50,643 nucleotides of DNA from assembly GCA_022450595.1 (NCBI GenBank), contig JAKUPT010000016.1, positions 1 through 50,643 of the forward strand, read 5' to 3'. Below are positions 1 to 7,725 of the stretch, piece by piece. Made by a program: the position numbers and the translations under genes. Position 1 is the first letter of the stretch, and each line of letters starts with the position of its first letter. The notes under the pieces are model-generated. The model made no database searches. It was not told the DNA's origin and saw only the letters and a list, made by a program, of their open reading frames with translations. Source of the stretch: Bdellovibrionales bacterium (lineage in GTDB: Bacteria; Bdellovibrionota; Bdellovibrionia; Bdellovibrionales; UBA1609).

Positions 1-534
1 CATAAAGTGATGAACTCCATCCGTCCTGAAAAAGACGCCGATGGGCTTACGGAACTTAGTCTTGGAAAGCTCTTTGCCGGAAAAGCCATAGCCACAGCTT
101 GTACTCCCACGGGGATTATTCAAATTTTAAAAGACAATAATATTAAAATAGAAGGTCAGCACGCAGTGGTTATTGGCAGAAGCCAAATAGTGGGACTTCC
201 TATGTTTTTACTCTTACAGCAAAACAACGCCACAGTGACTTTATGCCATTCCAGAACAAAGGATTTAAAACACCACACAAAACAAGCCGACATCTTAGTT
301 GTTGCTGCAGGGAAAGAAAGCTTTATTGACAATAGCTATGTAAAGCCCGGGGCTACAGTAATTGATGTAGGCATCCATCGCACAGATGATGGCTTAAGAG
401 GTGATGTGAAGTTTAAAGACTTTGAATCGGAAGATGTGAATATCACCCCAGTGCCTGGAGGCGTGGGGCCCATGACTATTGCGATGCTCTTACAAAATAC
501 ATTAAAGTTGTATGAGCATCACCAAAAAAGCTAA
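1..534 (+). CDS. folD: FolD, methylene-THF dehydrogenase/cyclohydrolase (5' truncated)
   Basis: C-terminal part of the bifunctional enzyme that interconverts 5,10-methylene-, 5,10-methenyl- and 10-formyl-tetrahydrofolate in the cytosol. The frame is open through base 1, so the true start lies outside the window; the GTG at 7 and ATG at 10 are internal. Visible family hallmarks are the RPEKDADGL segment, the TPTGI loop, the nucleotide-binding stretch VVIGRSQIVGLPM and the near-C-terminal PGGVGPMTIAMLLQNT. About 178 residues are present of a usual 280-300, so roughly the N-terminal 110 are missing. The gene faces the convergent transglycosylase gene with only 15 bases between stops. It lies 2 kb upstream of gcvTH, which feeds the same folate pool. 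Identification is secure. Confidence 0.95.
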   Translation, partial: HKVMNSIRPEKDADGLTELSLGKLFAGKAIATACTPTGIIQILKDNNIKIEGQHAVVIGRSQIVGLPMFLLLQQNNATVTLCHSRTKDLKHHTKQADILVVAAGKESFIDNSYVKPGATVIDVGIHRTDDGLRGDVKFKDFESEDVNITPVPGGVGPMTIAMLLQNTLKLYEHHQKS

Positions 535-549
535 TTTAAAATTTATTTA

Positions 550-2457
550 CTAAATGCTTTGTGGGTGTAGTTTCATAACTTGATTCATATGAGAGTAACT
601 TTGAAATTTTCTAGGCTTAAGTTCAAAGCCATACTCTTTGTAGTTATCCGCAATGATTTTAAGAGCTAAAAATTTAAAGCCATAATCTATAAAACCATAC
701 TCGCAAGACTTTGGCGGTTTAAAGCGCGCTAGCTTTTCTAAAGTGGTGTTATTATAGTCTAAGTACTCAGGCGAATCTTTATCGCGACGATCAACAATAT
801 GACCAGGGCCTCCATTGTAGGCCACCGCATAAAGCTCAGGTCGATTGTTTGATAAAAGTTTTGAGAAGTACTTCATATAAACTGCCGCCATTTTAGCAGA
901 TGGTAATAAATAGTTTCTGTAATCAGAAGAATTGTACTGAGGATTATTTGTAACATTTATTCCGACAGTAGATAGGCCAAAATTATTGGCATGATTCACA
1001 AGAGTTCTAGCCGTGCCATTGGTGATTTGAAACGGTCCATAGGCTGTACATGTTTTATATTTACAGTAAGCCTCTTCAATTTCATAGTTCACAGGATAAT
1101 TTGATTCCATTACAGTTAATAGTGAAAACTCAGGTGCCACGCCAACATCTTCAAACTGCTTATTTAAATAAGGTAATGCCTCGTGCATTTTATTAAAAAA
1201 ACTTTCTAACTTGGCTTTTTCGTTAGTCGCAACATTATTGTTATTGCACTGAGTTTGTTTAAAAGTTTTATTTTTACCATCATATCTTCCTGTATAGATA
1301 TCTATATAGGCTTGAATGTATTTATAAATGGGACTGTTATACTGCCCAGTATACCGACTTAATTGCTGAGACATCCGTTTTGACTGAGAGTTTTTTATTT
1401 TAAAATAAGAGTTCTCTAAATTTATATTACCAGTAGAAAGCTTTGGCTCGTTGCTTTGCTCACCAGTGGTAATCGCAAATTCTGCATTCTTATTTTGTCT
1501 CTTAGTTTTTGTAATTTCATAAAAGGTATTATTCAATTTAAATTGAACCCAAATATCACCATTTTCTTCATCGTTTCCGATCAGCTCACCAGTGGCAATG
1601 GACTCATTGTGGTACTCCAGTCTTTCACCAAATTTTTTAGGCTTTGATAAATAAACTTTTGAAATAGGAATGGCCGCGTTTCCTGTAAAGGCAATGTCTG
1701 TTTTAAAATATATAATTCGGTTATCTTGAACATTCATCCATACTTCAGAAAATGAGCCACCACCCACGATGCTATAGTCTCTTTTTAAGAGTTTATCACC
1801 ACTTGGAGTTAATAAGTGCTTCACAAAGCTTTTTTGGTCTTGATTGGCATCAATGGACATAGGCACATTCTTTTGAGAGTATTTGATGCCCACACCATTT
1901 TTTGTTTTTTTGTGAATAATCACAAAGTTAATGCTTATACAATGATCATCTAAACATTGGGCTTGCACTTCATACTGTTTTTTATTCTCTGAAGTTGCAC
2001 GGGCCAGTTGAGGCTTATTGCCTTCCACTAAGGGATCCATACCTTTATAAAAGCCAATAGATTCTTTTTCTAAAGGAATTGTAAAAACAATATTCTCATT
2101 AGTTTTTAAAATGTATTTTAAAACAAGTACATCGGGCTTAGCTTGGGTGTTTGTAAGTGAGGCGCCGTGATTGTATTTCATAGTATCAACTTGAATTGTT
2201 CTTAAGTTTTCGACGAGCTTACTATCTATGGGGAGATTTTTGACTTGAGCTTTTAATTCCTTAAAGGACTCAACATTTCCAGAAGCTGTGTAGGCCGCCT
2301 GAACCACGTCAACCACTTGACCTTTATCGTCTTTTTTAACAAAGACTTTATCCTCGCCTGTATGAGCCGGTTTTTCAGTCATCTGCGACTGATTGAAAGA
2401 GGGCTGACAGGCCATCAAAAACAAAGTGGGTAAAAATAAGAGATTTTTATTAAACAT
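550..2457 (-). CDS. Lipoprotein lytic transglycosylase (SLT domain)
   Basis: Probable membrane-bound murein lytic transglycosylase that cleaves the MurNAc-GlcNAc bond of peptidoglycan. A signal peptide ends in the lipobox LMAC with the lipidated cysteine at residue 17. The C-terminal third carries the SLT fold: the catalytic glutamate is E451 in MESNYP, followed by AYGPFQITNGTAR and AVAYNGGPGHI. Residues 30-400 form a long N-terminal region I do not recognise; it could be an envelope-binding module. At 635 residues it is longer than most SLT lipoproteins. The start ATG is preceded by a strong GGAGG. The gene is divergent from gcvT across 150 bases. In a predator it could remodel self or prey wall; that is inference. 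Confidence 0.85.
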   Translation of the reverse strand: MFNKNLLFLPTLFLMACQPSFNQSQMTEKPAHTGEDKVFVKKDDKGQVVDVVQAAYTASGNVESFKELKAQVKNLPIDSKLVENLRTIQVDTMKYNHGASLTNTQAKPDVLVLKYILKTNENIVFTIPLEKESIGFYKGMDPLVEGNKPQLARATSENKKQYEVQAQCLDDHCISINFVIIHKKTKNGVGIKYSQKNVPMSIDANQDQKSFVKHLLTPSGDKLLKRDYSIVGGGSFSEVWMNVQDNRIIYFKTDIAFTGNAAIPISKVYLSKPKKFGERLEYHNESIATGELIGNDEENGDIWVQFKLNNTFYEITKTKRQNKNAEFAITTGEQSNEPKLSTGNINLENSYFKIKNSQSKRMSQQLSRYTGQYNSPIYKYIQAYIDIYTGRYDGKNKTFKQTQCNNNNVATNEKAKLESFFNKMHEALPYLNKQFEDVGVAPEFSLLTVMESNYPVNYEIEEAYCKYKTCTAYGPFQITNGTARTLVNHANNFGLSTVGINVTNNPQYNSSDYRNYLLPSAKMAAVYMKYFSKLLSNNRPELYAVAYNGGPGHIVDRRDKDSPEYLDYNNTTLEKLARFKPPKSCEYGFIDYGFKFLALKIIADNYKEYGFELKPRKFQSYSHMNQVMKLHPQSI

Positions 2458-2608
2458 TCACGGTCCTCCAGCTCTAATATAGAGCAAGCTCTGTGCCTAG
2501 ATGGGTCTCAATTAATAAGCGCTCAACGTTAAATATTGAATCTCAGTGACAATTTTGGTCGCCTGTGGCTTATTTACGTAATAAATCACTGCTTTAAGGA
2601 GAAAGACT

Positions 2609-3694
2609 GTGGAAACTAAAACCACCCCAATATTTTCGTGGCATACCGATCACAAGGGCAAAATGGTGGAATTTGCGGGCTTTAAAATGCCCATTCAGTA
2701 CGAGGGCATTCGTCAAGAGCACCTGCATGTGAGGCAAAAAGCTGGTCTTTTTGATGTTTCTCATATGGGAGAGTTCAGAGCTAAGGGGTCTAAGGCACTA
2801 GAGAGTCTGCAGTGGATGACCTCTAATGATGTTTCTAAACTCGAAAAGGGCCAAGCTCAGTACACATTACTTATGAATGACCAGGGCGGGGTGGTCGATG
2901 ACCTCATTATTTATTGCATCACCCCCAATGAGGATTACCTGTTGTGCGTGAACGCCGCCAACATTGAAAAAGACTGGGACTGGGTCAACAAGCACAATAA
3001 AGGGGCCGAGCTTATCAATGAAAGCGACAGATGGGGGCAGGTGGCCCTACAAGGCCCTGATGCTTTTCAGGTGCTTGATCAGCTGTTTGATTTTAAAGTC
3101 TCTGAAATGAATTCCTTTGAATTTAAATTTGCAGATTTTGAAGGAGAGCAAGTCATTGTCGCCAGAACCGGCTACACCGGAGAGCTCGGAGCCGAAGTGT
3201 TTGTGCCCAACTCTAAAACCTTAGCTTTTTGGGAAAAAATAATGAGCTTAGGCGAGTCTATTCCCGTGAAGCCCATAGGTCTTGGAGCCAGAGACACCCT
3301 AAGAACTGAAAAGCGCTTTCCTCTTTATGGACATGAGTTGGCCGATGACATTAGCCCCTATGAAGCAGGCCTGGGCTGGACAGTAAAATTGGATGCCAAA
3401 GACTTTTTGGGCAAAGATCAGCTTCTCAAAGAAAAGCAAAATGGAGCAAAGCGAAAAACTGTCTGCTTTATTGTGGAGGGACGAGGAATTGCCCGTGCAG
3501 GCTACAAAATGTTCTCCCTTGACGAGCAAGAAATAGGCACGGTAACTAGTGGTACGGTTTCTCCTAGTCTTGAAAAAAATATTGGCATTGCGCTGATAAA
3601 AGCAGAACATGCCGCGCTAGGGAGTGAACTCTTAGTTGAAATTCGTAAACAAATGCATAAAGTGAAGGTGATCAAACCACCTTTTGTTCAATGA
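2609..3694 (+). CDS. gcvT: Glycine cleavage system T protein (aminomethyltransferase)
   Basis: T subunit of the glycine cleavage system. It transfers the aminomethyl carbon from lipoyl-GcvH to tetrahydrofolate, giving methylene-THF and ammonia. The 361-residue length matches the family (about 364). Visible signatures include FDVSHMGEF near residue 50, the VALQGPDAF segment, RTGYTGELGAEVF and GLGARDTLRTEKRFPLYGHEL. It starts with GTG 8 bases after AAGGAG; no better in-frame ATG exists upstream. gcvH follows after 10 bases, so the two form an operon. The 150-base upstream gap shows no glycine riboswitch. gcvP is not adjacent but lies at 11367-14222 on the minus strand. Confidence 0.97.
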   Translation: METKTTPIFSWHTDHKGKMVEFAGFKMPIQYEGIRQEHLHVRQKAGLFDVSHMGEFRAKGSKALESLQWMTSNDVSKLEKGQAQYTLLMNDQGGVVDDLIIYCITPNEDYLLCVNAANIEKDWDWVNKHNKGAELINESDRWGQVALQGPDAFQVLDQLFDFKVSEMNSFEFKFADFEGEQVIVARTGYTGELGAEVFVPNSKTLAFWEKIMSLGESIPVKPIGLGARDTLRTEKRFPLYGHELADDISPYEAGLGWTVKLDAKDFLGKDQLLKEKQNGAKRKTVCFIVEGRGIARAGYKMFSLDEQEIGTVTSGTVSPSLEKNIGIALIKAEHAALGSELLVEIRKQMHKVKVIKPPFVQ

Positions 3695-3704
3695 GGAGAA
3701 ATAG

Positions 3705-4091
3705 ATGAGCTTTAGAGTGCCAGAAGAAAATTATTATTCTAAAAACCACGAGTGGGCCTACGTCGACGAAAACACTGTGACTGTTGGTATTACCGATTAT
3801 GCTCAAGATTCATTGGTAGAAATAGTATTTGTTGAGCTTCCAGAAGAGGGCTCTAAAGTCTCTCAAAGTGAGCCCTTTGGTGTGGTTGAAAGTGTAAAAA
3901 CCAGCAGTGATTTATTTGCTCCCGTTTCAGGCACAGTGATTGAAGTGAATCAATCAATTGTTGATGATCCAGGCACTTTAAATGATGACCCAATGAACGA
4001 TGGCTGGATGATCCGTATAGAGATGGACACAGAAAAAGAATTAGCCAATTTGATTCGTGCTCCAGAATACAAAAAATTAATTCAAGACTAA
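3705..4091 (+). CDS. gcvH: Glycine cleavage system H protein
   Basis: Lipoyl carrier that shuttles the aminomethyl intermediate between GcvP, GcvT and the dihydrolipoamide dehydrogenase. It is 128 residues, the normal size. The lipoylation site is K65 in GVVESVKTSSDL, and the N-terminal KNHEWAYV and GITDYAQDSLVEIVFVELPE segments are typical. The ATG is preceded by GAGGAG overlapping the gcvT stop region, and the 10-base gap points to co-transcription with gcvT. No lipoate-attachment gene lies nearby. Identification is secure. Confidence 0.97.
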   Translation: MSFRVPEENYYSKNHEWAYVDENTVTVGITDYAQDSLVEIVFVELPEEGSKVSQSEPFGVVESVKTSSDLFAPVSGTVIEVNQSIVDDPGTLNDDPMNDGWMIRIEMDTEKELANLIRAPEYKKLIQD

Positions 4092-4156
4092 GCATTAGGG
4101 CTTGCCAAATAGCCCCTATTGCTTTAAACCCTGTATTTCAGTTTTAAATTTTAAGT

Positions 4157-4241
4157 GCGGGTGTGGTGAAATTGGCAGACACGCTAGACTTAGGATCTAG
4201 TGCCGAGAGGCATGGGGGTTCAAGTCCCTCCACCCGCACCA
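4157..4241 (+). tRNA. tRNA-Leu (anticodon UAG)
   Basis: A complete class II tRNA can be folded by eye. The acceptor strands are GCGGGTG (4157-4163) and CACCCGC (4231-4237), followed by discriminator A and an encoded CCA at 4239-4241. The anticodon stem CTAGA/TCTAG encloses loop CTTAGGA, giving anticodon UAG for CUA leucine codons. A short variable arm (TGCC...GGCA) and a GGGGG-TTCAAGT-CCCTC T arm follow. It lies 65 bases after gcvH and may be read through from it or have its own promoter. Confidence 0.97.
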
Positions 4242-4243
4242 TT

Positions 4244-4265
4244 CATTTTGCCCGAGGGCAAAATG
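4244..4265. repeat. Perfect palindrome directly after tRNA-Leu
   Basis: Ten-base perfect inverted repeat CATTTTGCCC / GGGCAAAATG with only GA between the arms, beginning three bases after the encoded CCA. It has no T run of its own and abuts a second, different hairpin (4267-4297). It may help 3' processing or stop transcription together with the second element. Confidence 0.7.
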
Positions 4266-4266
4266 A

Positions 4267-4297
4267 GTCCGCCGAAGCTTCGCGAAGGCGACTTTTT
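4267..4297 (+). terminator. Probable intrinsic terminator after tRNA-Leu
   Basis: Arms GTCCGCC (4267-4273) and GGCGAC (4287-4292) pair with one bulge around a GC-rich core made of two overlapping palindromes, CGAAGCTTCG and CTTCGCGAAG. A TTTTT run follows at 4293-4297. The hairpin plus T-run arrangement fits Rho-independent termination of the gcvTH/tRNA transcript. Confidence 0.6.
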
Positions 4298-4373
4298 CTT
4301 ATTCCCAATTCTTATGTTTTCATTACTTAATTTTAAATAGTCCAAATGAAACAGCTTTATAAGGTCACAGCCC

Positions 4374-4790
4374 ATGCTTCAACAAATAAACATTAACTTA
4401 TTTATCCTAACAATTCTTATAATTCAATCCGGCTGCAGTGTTTGGAATGCCAAAAATATAAAACAAAGCCCTATTGAGAATACAAAAATTCTTAAGCCAG
4501 TACCTGCTGCAAACTGTAGAGCGGGCGACGTTAGAAAGGGCTACCTGCAGCCCATTGTCAATGGCCTTGAGCGCTGTACAACAACATCTCAAACTTGTCA
4601 GAAAGGACATTGGATGGGTCCCGTCCTTTATACGACTTGTGAGAACCCTACAGAGTTTTGTGATTCTAATCACCCTCATGGCAGTGTGCAAACCGGCTTC
4701 ACGAGTCTTTCAGCTCCTTGTATTCAAACATCAAGAACATGTATTGATGGAAAATGGAGTGGCCCAAAGTTGCATAAATTTTGTAACTAA
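4374..4790 (+). CDS. Lipoprotein with two exact 48-residue cysteine repeats
   Basis: Unrecognised 138-residue lipoprotein. The N-terminus is a short signal peptide with lipobox QSGC, lipidated at C21. The mature part is a tandem duplication with a strict cysteine frame: C48, C68, C75, C89 and then C96, C116, C123, C137, each exactly 48 residues apart. Both copies end in the pattern TC-x2-G-x-W-x-GP-x-L-x4-C. Eight cysteines in a mature protein of about 118 residues suggest four disulfides per molecule, hence an oxidising, exported location. The ATG has only a weak AAGG upstream. A membrane-protease-like gene begins 33 bases downstream. The function is unknown; I offer no enzymatic assignment. 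Confidence 0.75.
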   Translation: MLQQININLFILTILIIQSGCSVWNAKNIKQSPIENTKILKPVPAANCRAGDVRKGYLQPIVNGLERCTTTSQTCQKGHWMGPVLYTTCENPTEFCDSNHPHGSVQTGFTSLSAPCIQTSRTCIDGKWSGPKLHKFCN

Positions 4791-4823
4791 AAACTTATTT
4801 GTCTTAACAGGGGATGAATTTTT

Positions 4824-5303
4824 TTGAAGAAATTAATTCATATATTTTTAATCGTTATAGTATTTTTTCTTTTAATAGCGCCATTATTAACTTTAATTCA
4901 TGAGCTAGGCCATGCTGTTATACCATTGTTAAAAAATGATAAAGTCAGTATTCATATAGGTTCAGAGGTATTATTTAAAAGTGAATTTGGAGATCTAACT
5001 TTATCATATGGTAACCCATACCAGCCATGGATTGGTTATACTCACTGGAATAACTATAACGGTATATGGGCAATAATTTTAGGTCCAATGTTTTCACTGT
5101 TTATAGCTATCATTTTATTTTATATAAGTTTAAAAATTAAATCTAAATTTATATTAAGTTTTTTAATATACATGGCTATTGGATGGTCGGGATTTCAGTT
5201 TCTTTTTACATCACTTCCATTAAGTTACCCAAAAGAAATGGGATATCCAGCTGAAACTTATAGTGATGGTATGAGAATCTATGAGTATTTCAACAAACGA
5301 TAA
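4824..5303 (+). CDS. Small membrane protein with HELGH motif (M50-like)
   Basis: A 159-residue integral membrane protein. Hydrophobic segments span roughly residues 5-25, 80-102 and 108-130. HELGH at 26-30 is the HExxH zinc motif of site-2-protease-like (M50) proteins, and a GP dipeptide at 87-88 and SDG at 147-149 loosely recall the family's second and third motifs. It is much shorter than true S2P/RseP proteins and lacks a PDZ domain, so substrate and activity are uncertain. The start is TTG, supported by AGGGGATG 8-15 bases upstream. The gene is very AT-rich compared with its neighbours and lies 33 bases after the cysteine-repeat lipoprotein, with which it probably forms an operon. Confidence 0.65.
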   Translation: MKKLIHIFLIVIVFFLLIAPLLTLIHELGHAVIPLLKNDKVSIHIGSEVLFKSEFGDLTLSYGNPYQPWIGYTHWNNYNGIWAIILGPMFSLFIAIILFYISLKIKSKFILSFLIYMAIGWSGFQFLFTSLPLSYPKEMGYPAETYSDGMRIYEYFNKR

Positions 5304-5307
5304 CAAT

Positions 5308-5832
5308 TTAATTTATCAATTCTTTCTGAATTAAATCTAACATGAGGGTTTCGCGCTCTATGGAAAGTCCCATAGAGCGTTCTTTTTTGGCAATCACACT
5401 TTGGTTGTGTTCAAGAGCGTCTTTAATGTTGATCCATAGAGCTTTCATTCCGTTTTTGACCTCATAGTGTTCCATCTTCGAAGGGCCTAATTCTCTTTGG
5501 GCCTGACACACATAAAAATAAGAGGTCATGTGCATGTGATCATACTCCGGAAGATAGTGAGGGCGAAGCTCTTCAATGATGCCAAACTCTTTCACGATCT
5601 CAATATTTTGGGCTCCTGTTTCTTCTTCAAGCTCTCGTTTTAAACCGGTTGTGATATCTTCTTGGTCATCAATTCCACCACCGGGTAAGCTATAGTCATT
5701 GTATCGGGCTGTATAAAGGAGCAGAATATCCTGTTGATCCAACACAATGGCTCGTGCGGCTTTTCGTTTAAAAACATTAGTACTCTGTACATCTGTAATA
5801 GAAGGATGCTTTAGGCTTGTGATCAATCGCAA
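5308..5832 (-). CDS. NUDIX hydrolase
   Basis: NUDIX-family hydrolase, 174 residues. The NUDIX box runs from GGGIDDQEDITTG through LKRELEEETGAQ, with the catalytic REL-EEETG core intact. Substrates of such enzymes are nucleoside diphosphates linked to another moiety; nothing in the sequence fixes which one. The start is TTG at 5832-5830: AGGAG lies 8 bases upstream on the minus strand, and no in-frame ATG is available. Nine bases separate it from the stop of the upstream radical-SAM gene, so the two form a minus-strand operon. Confidence 0.85.
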   Translation of the reverse strand: MRLITSLKHPSITDVQSTNVFKRKAARAIVLDQQDILLLYTARYNDYSLPGGGIDDQEDITTGLKRELEEETGAQNIEIVKEFGIIEELRPHYLPEYDHMHMTSYFYVCQAQRELGPSKMEHYEVKNGMKALWINIKDALEHNQSVIAKKERSMGLSIERETLMLDLIQKELIN

Positions 5833-5841
5833 AAATGGCTC

Positions 5842-6777
5842 CTAAAGGTTTTGGCCTTGATAGGCTTTATTCATATTTAAGTAATCAATCACATACTGAT
5901 AAGAGAACATTTTGTCACCAGTCCACTTAGGCGCAATCAGCTCGTCCGACCTGCTGGAGTTGGCTGTGAGTCTATGCACAGGGATTTCAGGTTTTAAGTG
6001 CTGTAAAAAACGCATCACAAGATAAGAGTAGGGCTCAAGCTCAATGGGCTCATACTCTCCGTCTTTATACTGACGCTCCAGTTCCGTGTTTTTTAACACA
6101 TGGGTGTTGTGTAGTTTGACGTTGTGTAAGGGGAGAGTGTTACAAAGTTTTGCCGACTCAATAATTTGCTCTTCAGTTTCACCGGGAAGGCCAAACATCA
6201 AATGAATGCCGATGTTTACCTTAGGGCATTTTTCGTGCATTTTTTTGATAGCCCAAATGGACTTCTCACCCGTATGCCCTCGCTCCATCCATTCAAGTTG
6301 TTCGTTGTTAAAGCTTTGCACTCCAAACTCGACAAAAATTTGTGTCTTTTGCGAGTACTCATTTAATAAATCATAAAGCGCTTCCGACACACAATCAGGC
6401 CTCGTTCCAATCACCATTCCCACAACATCTTCATGCTCTATTGCGGCTTCAAAGTAAGAGCGTAAGTTAGCCACTCTTTGATAGGTGTAGGTGTAGGCTT
6501 GAAAGTAGACTAAAAACTTTTTGGCTTTGGTGCGTTTAGTGATGTAGCCCCTATTCGTAACAATCTGTTCGTCCAAATGGAGTTTGCTATTTTCCGGGTA
6601 GGCTGCAGAACCCCACTCATCACAAAAAATACAGGTTTTCATGCCCTTTAACCCCTCACGGTTGGGACAGGTTCCAGGAACACTCACGGGGATTTTATAA
6701 ACCTTTTCTCCAAAGGTCTGCTTGTAAAATAAATTAATGGGGTAATAGGGAAGCCCCTGCCACTTTTGTAAATCCAT
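5842..6777 (-). CDS. Radical SAM protein, YhcC/TIGR01212 type
   Basis: Radical-SAM enzyme of the YhcC group, 311 residues. The iron-sulfur cysteines are C37, C49 and C52 in TCPNREGLKGMKTCIFCDE, the widely spaced C-x11-C-x2-C variant typical of this group rather than the common Cx3Cx2C. Further matches are NLFYKQTFGEKVYKIPV at the N-terminus, GTRPDCVSEALYDLL, VEFGVQSFNNEQLEWMERGH and HLMFGLPGETEEQI. E. coli YhcC has no settled substrate. The gene is transcribed with the NUDIX gene and is divergent from mnmD. Confidence 0.88.
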   Translation of the reverse strand: MDLQKWQGLPYYPINLFYKQTFGEKVYKIPVSVPGTCPNREGLKGMKTCIFCDEWGSAAYPENSKLHLDEQIVTNRGYITKRTKAKKFLVYFQAYTYTYQRVANLRSYFEAAIEHEDVVGMVIGTRPDCVSEALYDLLNEYSQKTQIFVEFGVQSFNNEQLEWMERGHTGEKSIWAIKKMHEKCPKVNIGIHLMFGLPGETEEQIIESAKLCNTLPLHNVKLHNTHVLKNTELERQYKDGEYEPIELEPYSYLVMRFLQHLKPEIPVHRLTANSSRSDELIAPKWTGDKMFSYQYVIDYLNMNKAYQGQNL

Positions 6778-6904
6778 AGCCTCATGCTTAACTTAAACCT
6801 CGGGGCCAGCGCAAGCCTGAGTGTGAAAAATGTAAATTCCCATAAGTTGAGGCCTTGCCCGGAGTCCTGCTTAGGCTTAATATCCGCTTTTTAAAGGATT
6901 TTTT

Positions 6905-7630
6905 GTGTATAAACTTGTGGAAACTAAAGATAAAAGCCCCAGTCTTATCCTGGGCTCAGATGGGCTCAGCGAGATGATGCATAATTCTCATGGTGCTTTT
7001 AAAGAGAGCCTATACATTTATGAAAGCGCACTCATTCAAGCCCATAAGCAAGAGCATTTAGCCCTTTCTGTGTACAGCTTAGGGCTTGGTTTGGGCTACA
7101 ATGAGTGGATCTCGCTGGGGTATTGTTTAAAGCACAAGTTGAGTTTAAAGCTTCAAACCTCTGAGTCGGAACAGTGGCTTTATACGGTCCTAAAGCAAAT
7201 TGTTGGCTTAGAGAGCGCAGATCAGTCTTTTCAGGATGTTTATAAGGCCATGATACAGGTGATCGAGCTGGTGTGTGAGCATTATGAACTCAAGCCTAAG
7301 GATATGATTCAAAGCGCTCATAAGCTTTTAGCCTCATCAGACTGGAAACTATACGGGGCTCTGACTAATGAGTCCTTAGCCCTTATTGAACCCGTCACCG
7401 TGGTTTTTTATGATGCTTTTAGTAAAAAAATGTCTCCAGAACTGTGGCAAGAAGAATTTTTAACAAACTTTTTACTCCATACAGCGGCCCCTGAGGGCTG
7501 TGTTTTTAGCACTTATGCCTGTACAGGAAGTTTAAAAAGATCCTTAAAGCAATCTGGCTTTCATTTGATTCCTCGGCAGGGATTTGAGGGTAAAAGAGAG
7601 TCCACTCTGGCTATCAAGCAAAGCCCTTAA
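6905..7630 (+). CDS. mnmD: MnmD-like tRNA wobble-uridine methyltransferase
   Basis: SAM-dependent methyltransferase matching the stand-alone MnmC(2)/MnmD domain, which converts 5-aminomethyl-2-thiouridine to 5-methylaminomethyl-2-thiouridine at tRNA position 34. A SAM-binding loop GLGLGYNE is near residue 60. Later diagnostic segments are FYDAFSKKMSPELWQEEFL, STYACTGSLKRSLKQSGF and GFEGKRESTLAI. The FAD-dependent MnmC(1) half is absent, so only the methyltransferase step is encoded here. The start is GTG, with AAAGGA 7-9 bases upstream. It is followed 95 bases later by the sulfatase-like gene with its own promoter. Confidence 0.88.
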   Translation: MYKLVETKDKSPSLILGSDGLSEMMHNSHGAFKESLYIYESALIQAHKQEHLALSVYSLGLGLGYNEWISLGYCLKHKLSLKLQTSESEQWLYTVLKQIVGLESADQSFQDVYKAMIQVIELVCEHYELKPKDMIQSAHKLLASSDWKLYGALTNESLALIEPVTVVFYDAFSKKMSPELWQEEFLTNFLLHTAAPEGCVFSTYACTGSLKRSLKQSGFHLIPRQGFEGKRESTLAIKQSP

Positions 7631-7688
7631 AATCATCAGAGGCTTTAATAAAGACTCTGATCTTTGGTATGTGTGAGAAGACTAAAGT

Positions 7689-7718
7689 TTGACCAAAAGC
7701 TTTAGAAGGTCGTATAAA
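7689..7718 (+). promoter_or_regulatory. Sigma-70-type promoter of a probably leaderless mRNA
   Basis: TTGACC at 7689-7694, an 18-base spacer and TATAAA at 7713-7718. The ATG of the downstream gene is at 7726, seven bases after the -10 box, so the predicted transcription start coincides with the start codon. No Shine-Dalgarno sequence lies in between. Confidence 0.65.
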
Positions 7719-7725
7719 TAACTCT

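Noticed and set aside
2458-2608. Glycine riboswitch before gcvT
   Set aside because: The 150-base gap shows neither the conserved glycine aptamer cores nor tandem aptamers; only a ribosome site and a possible promoter are seen.
4474-4827. Alternative 117-residue frame over the cysteine-repeat lipoprotein
   Set aside because: The other frame has a lipobox and an exact cysteine periodicity; this one has neither and no ribosome site.
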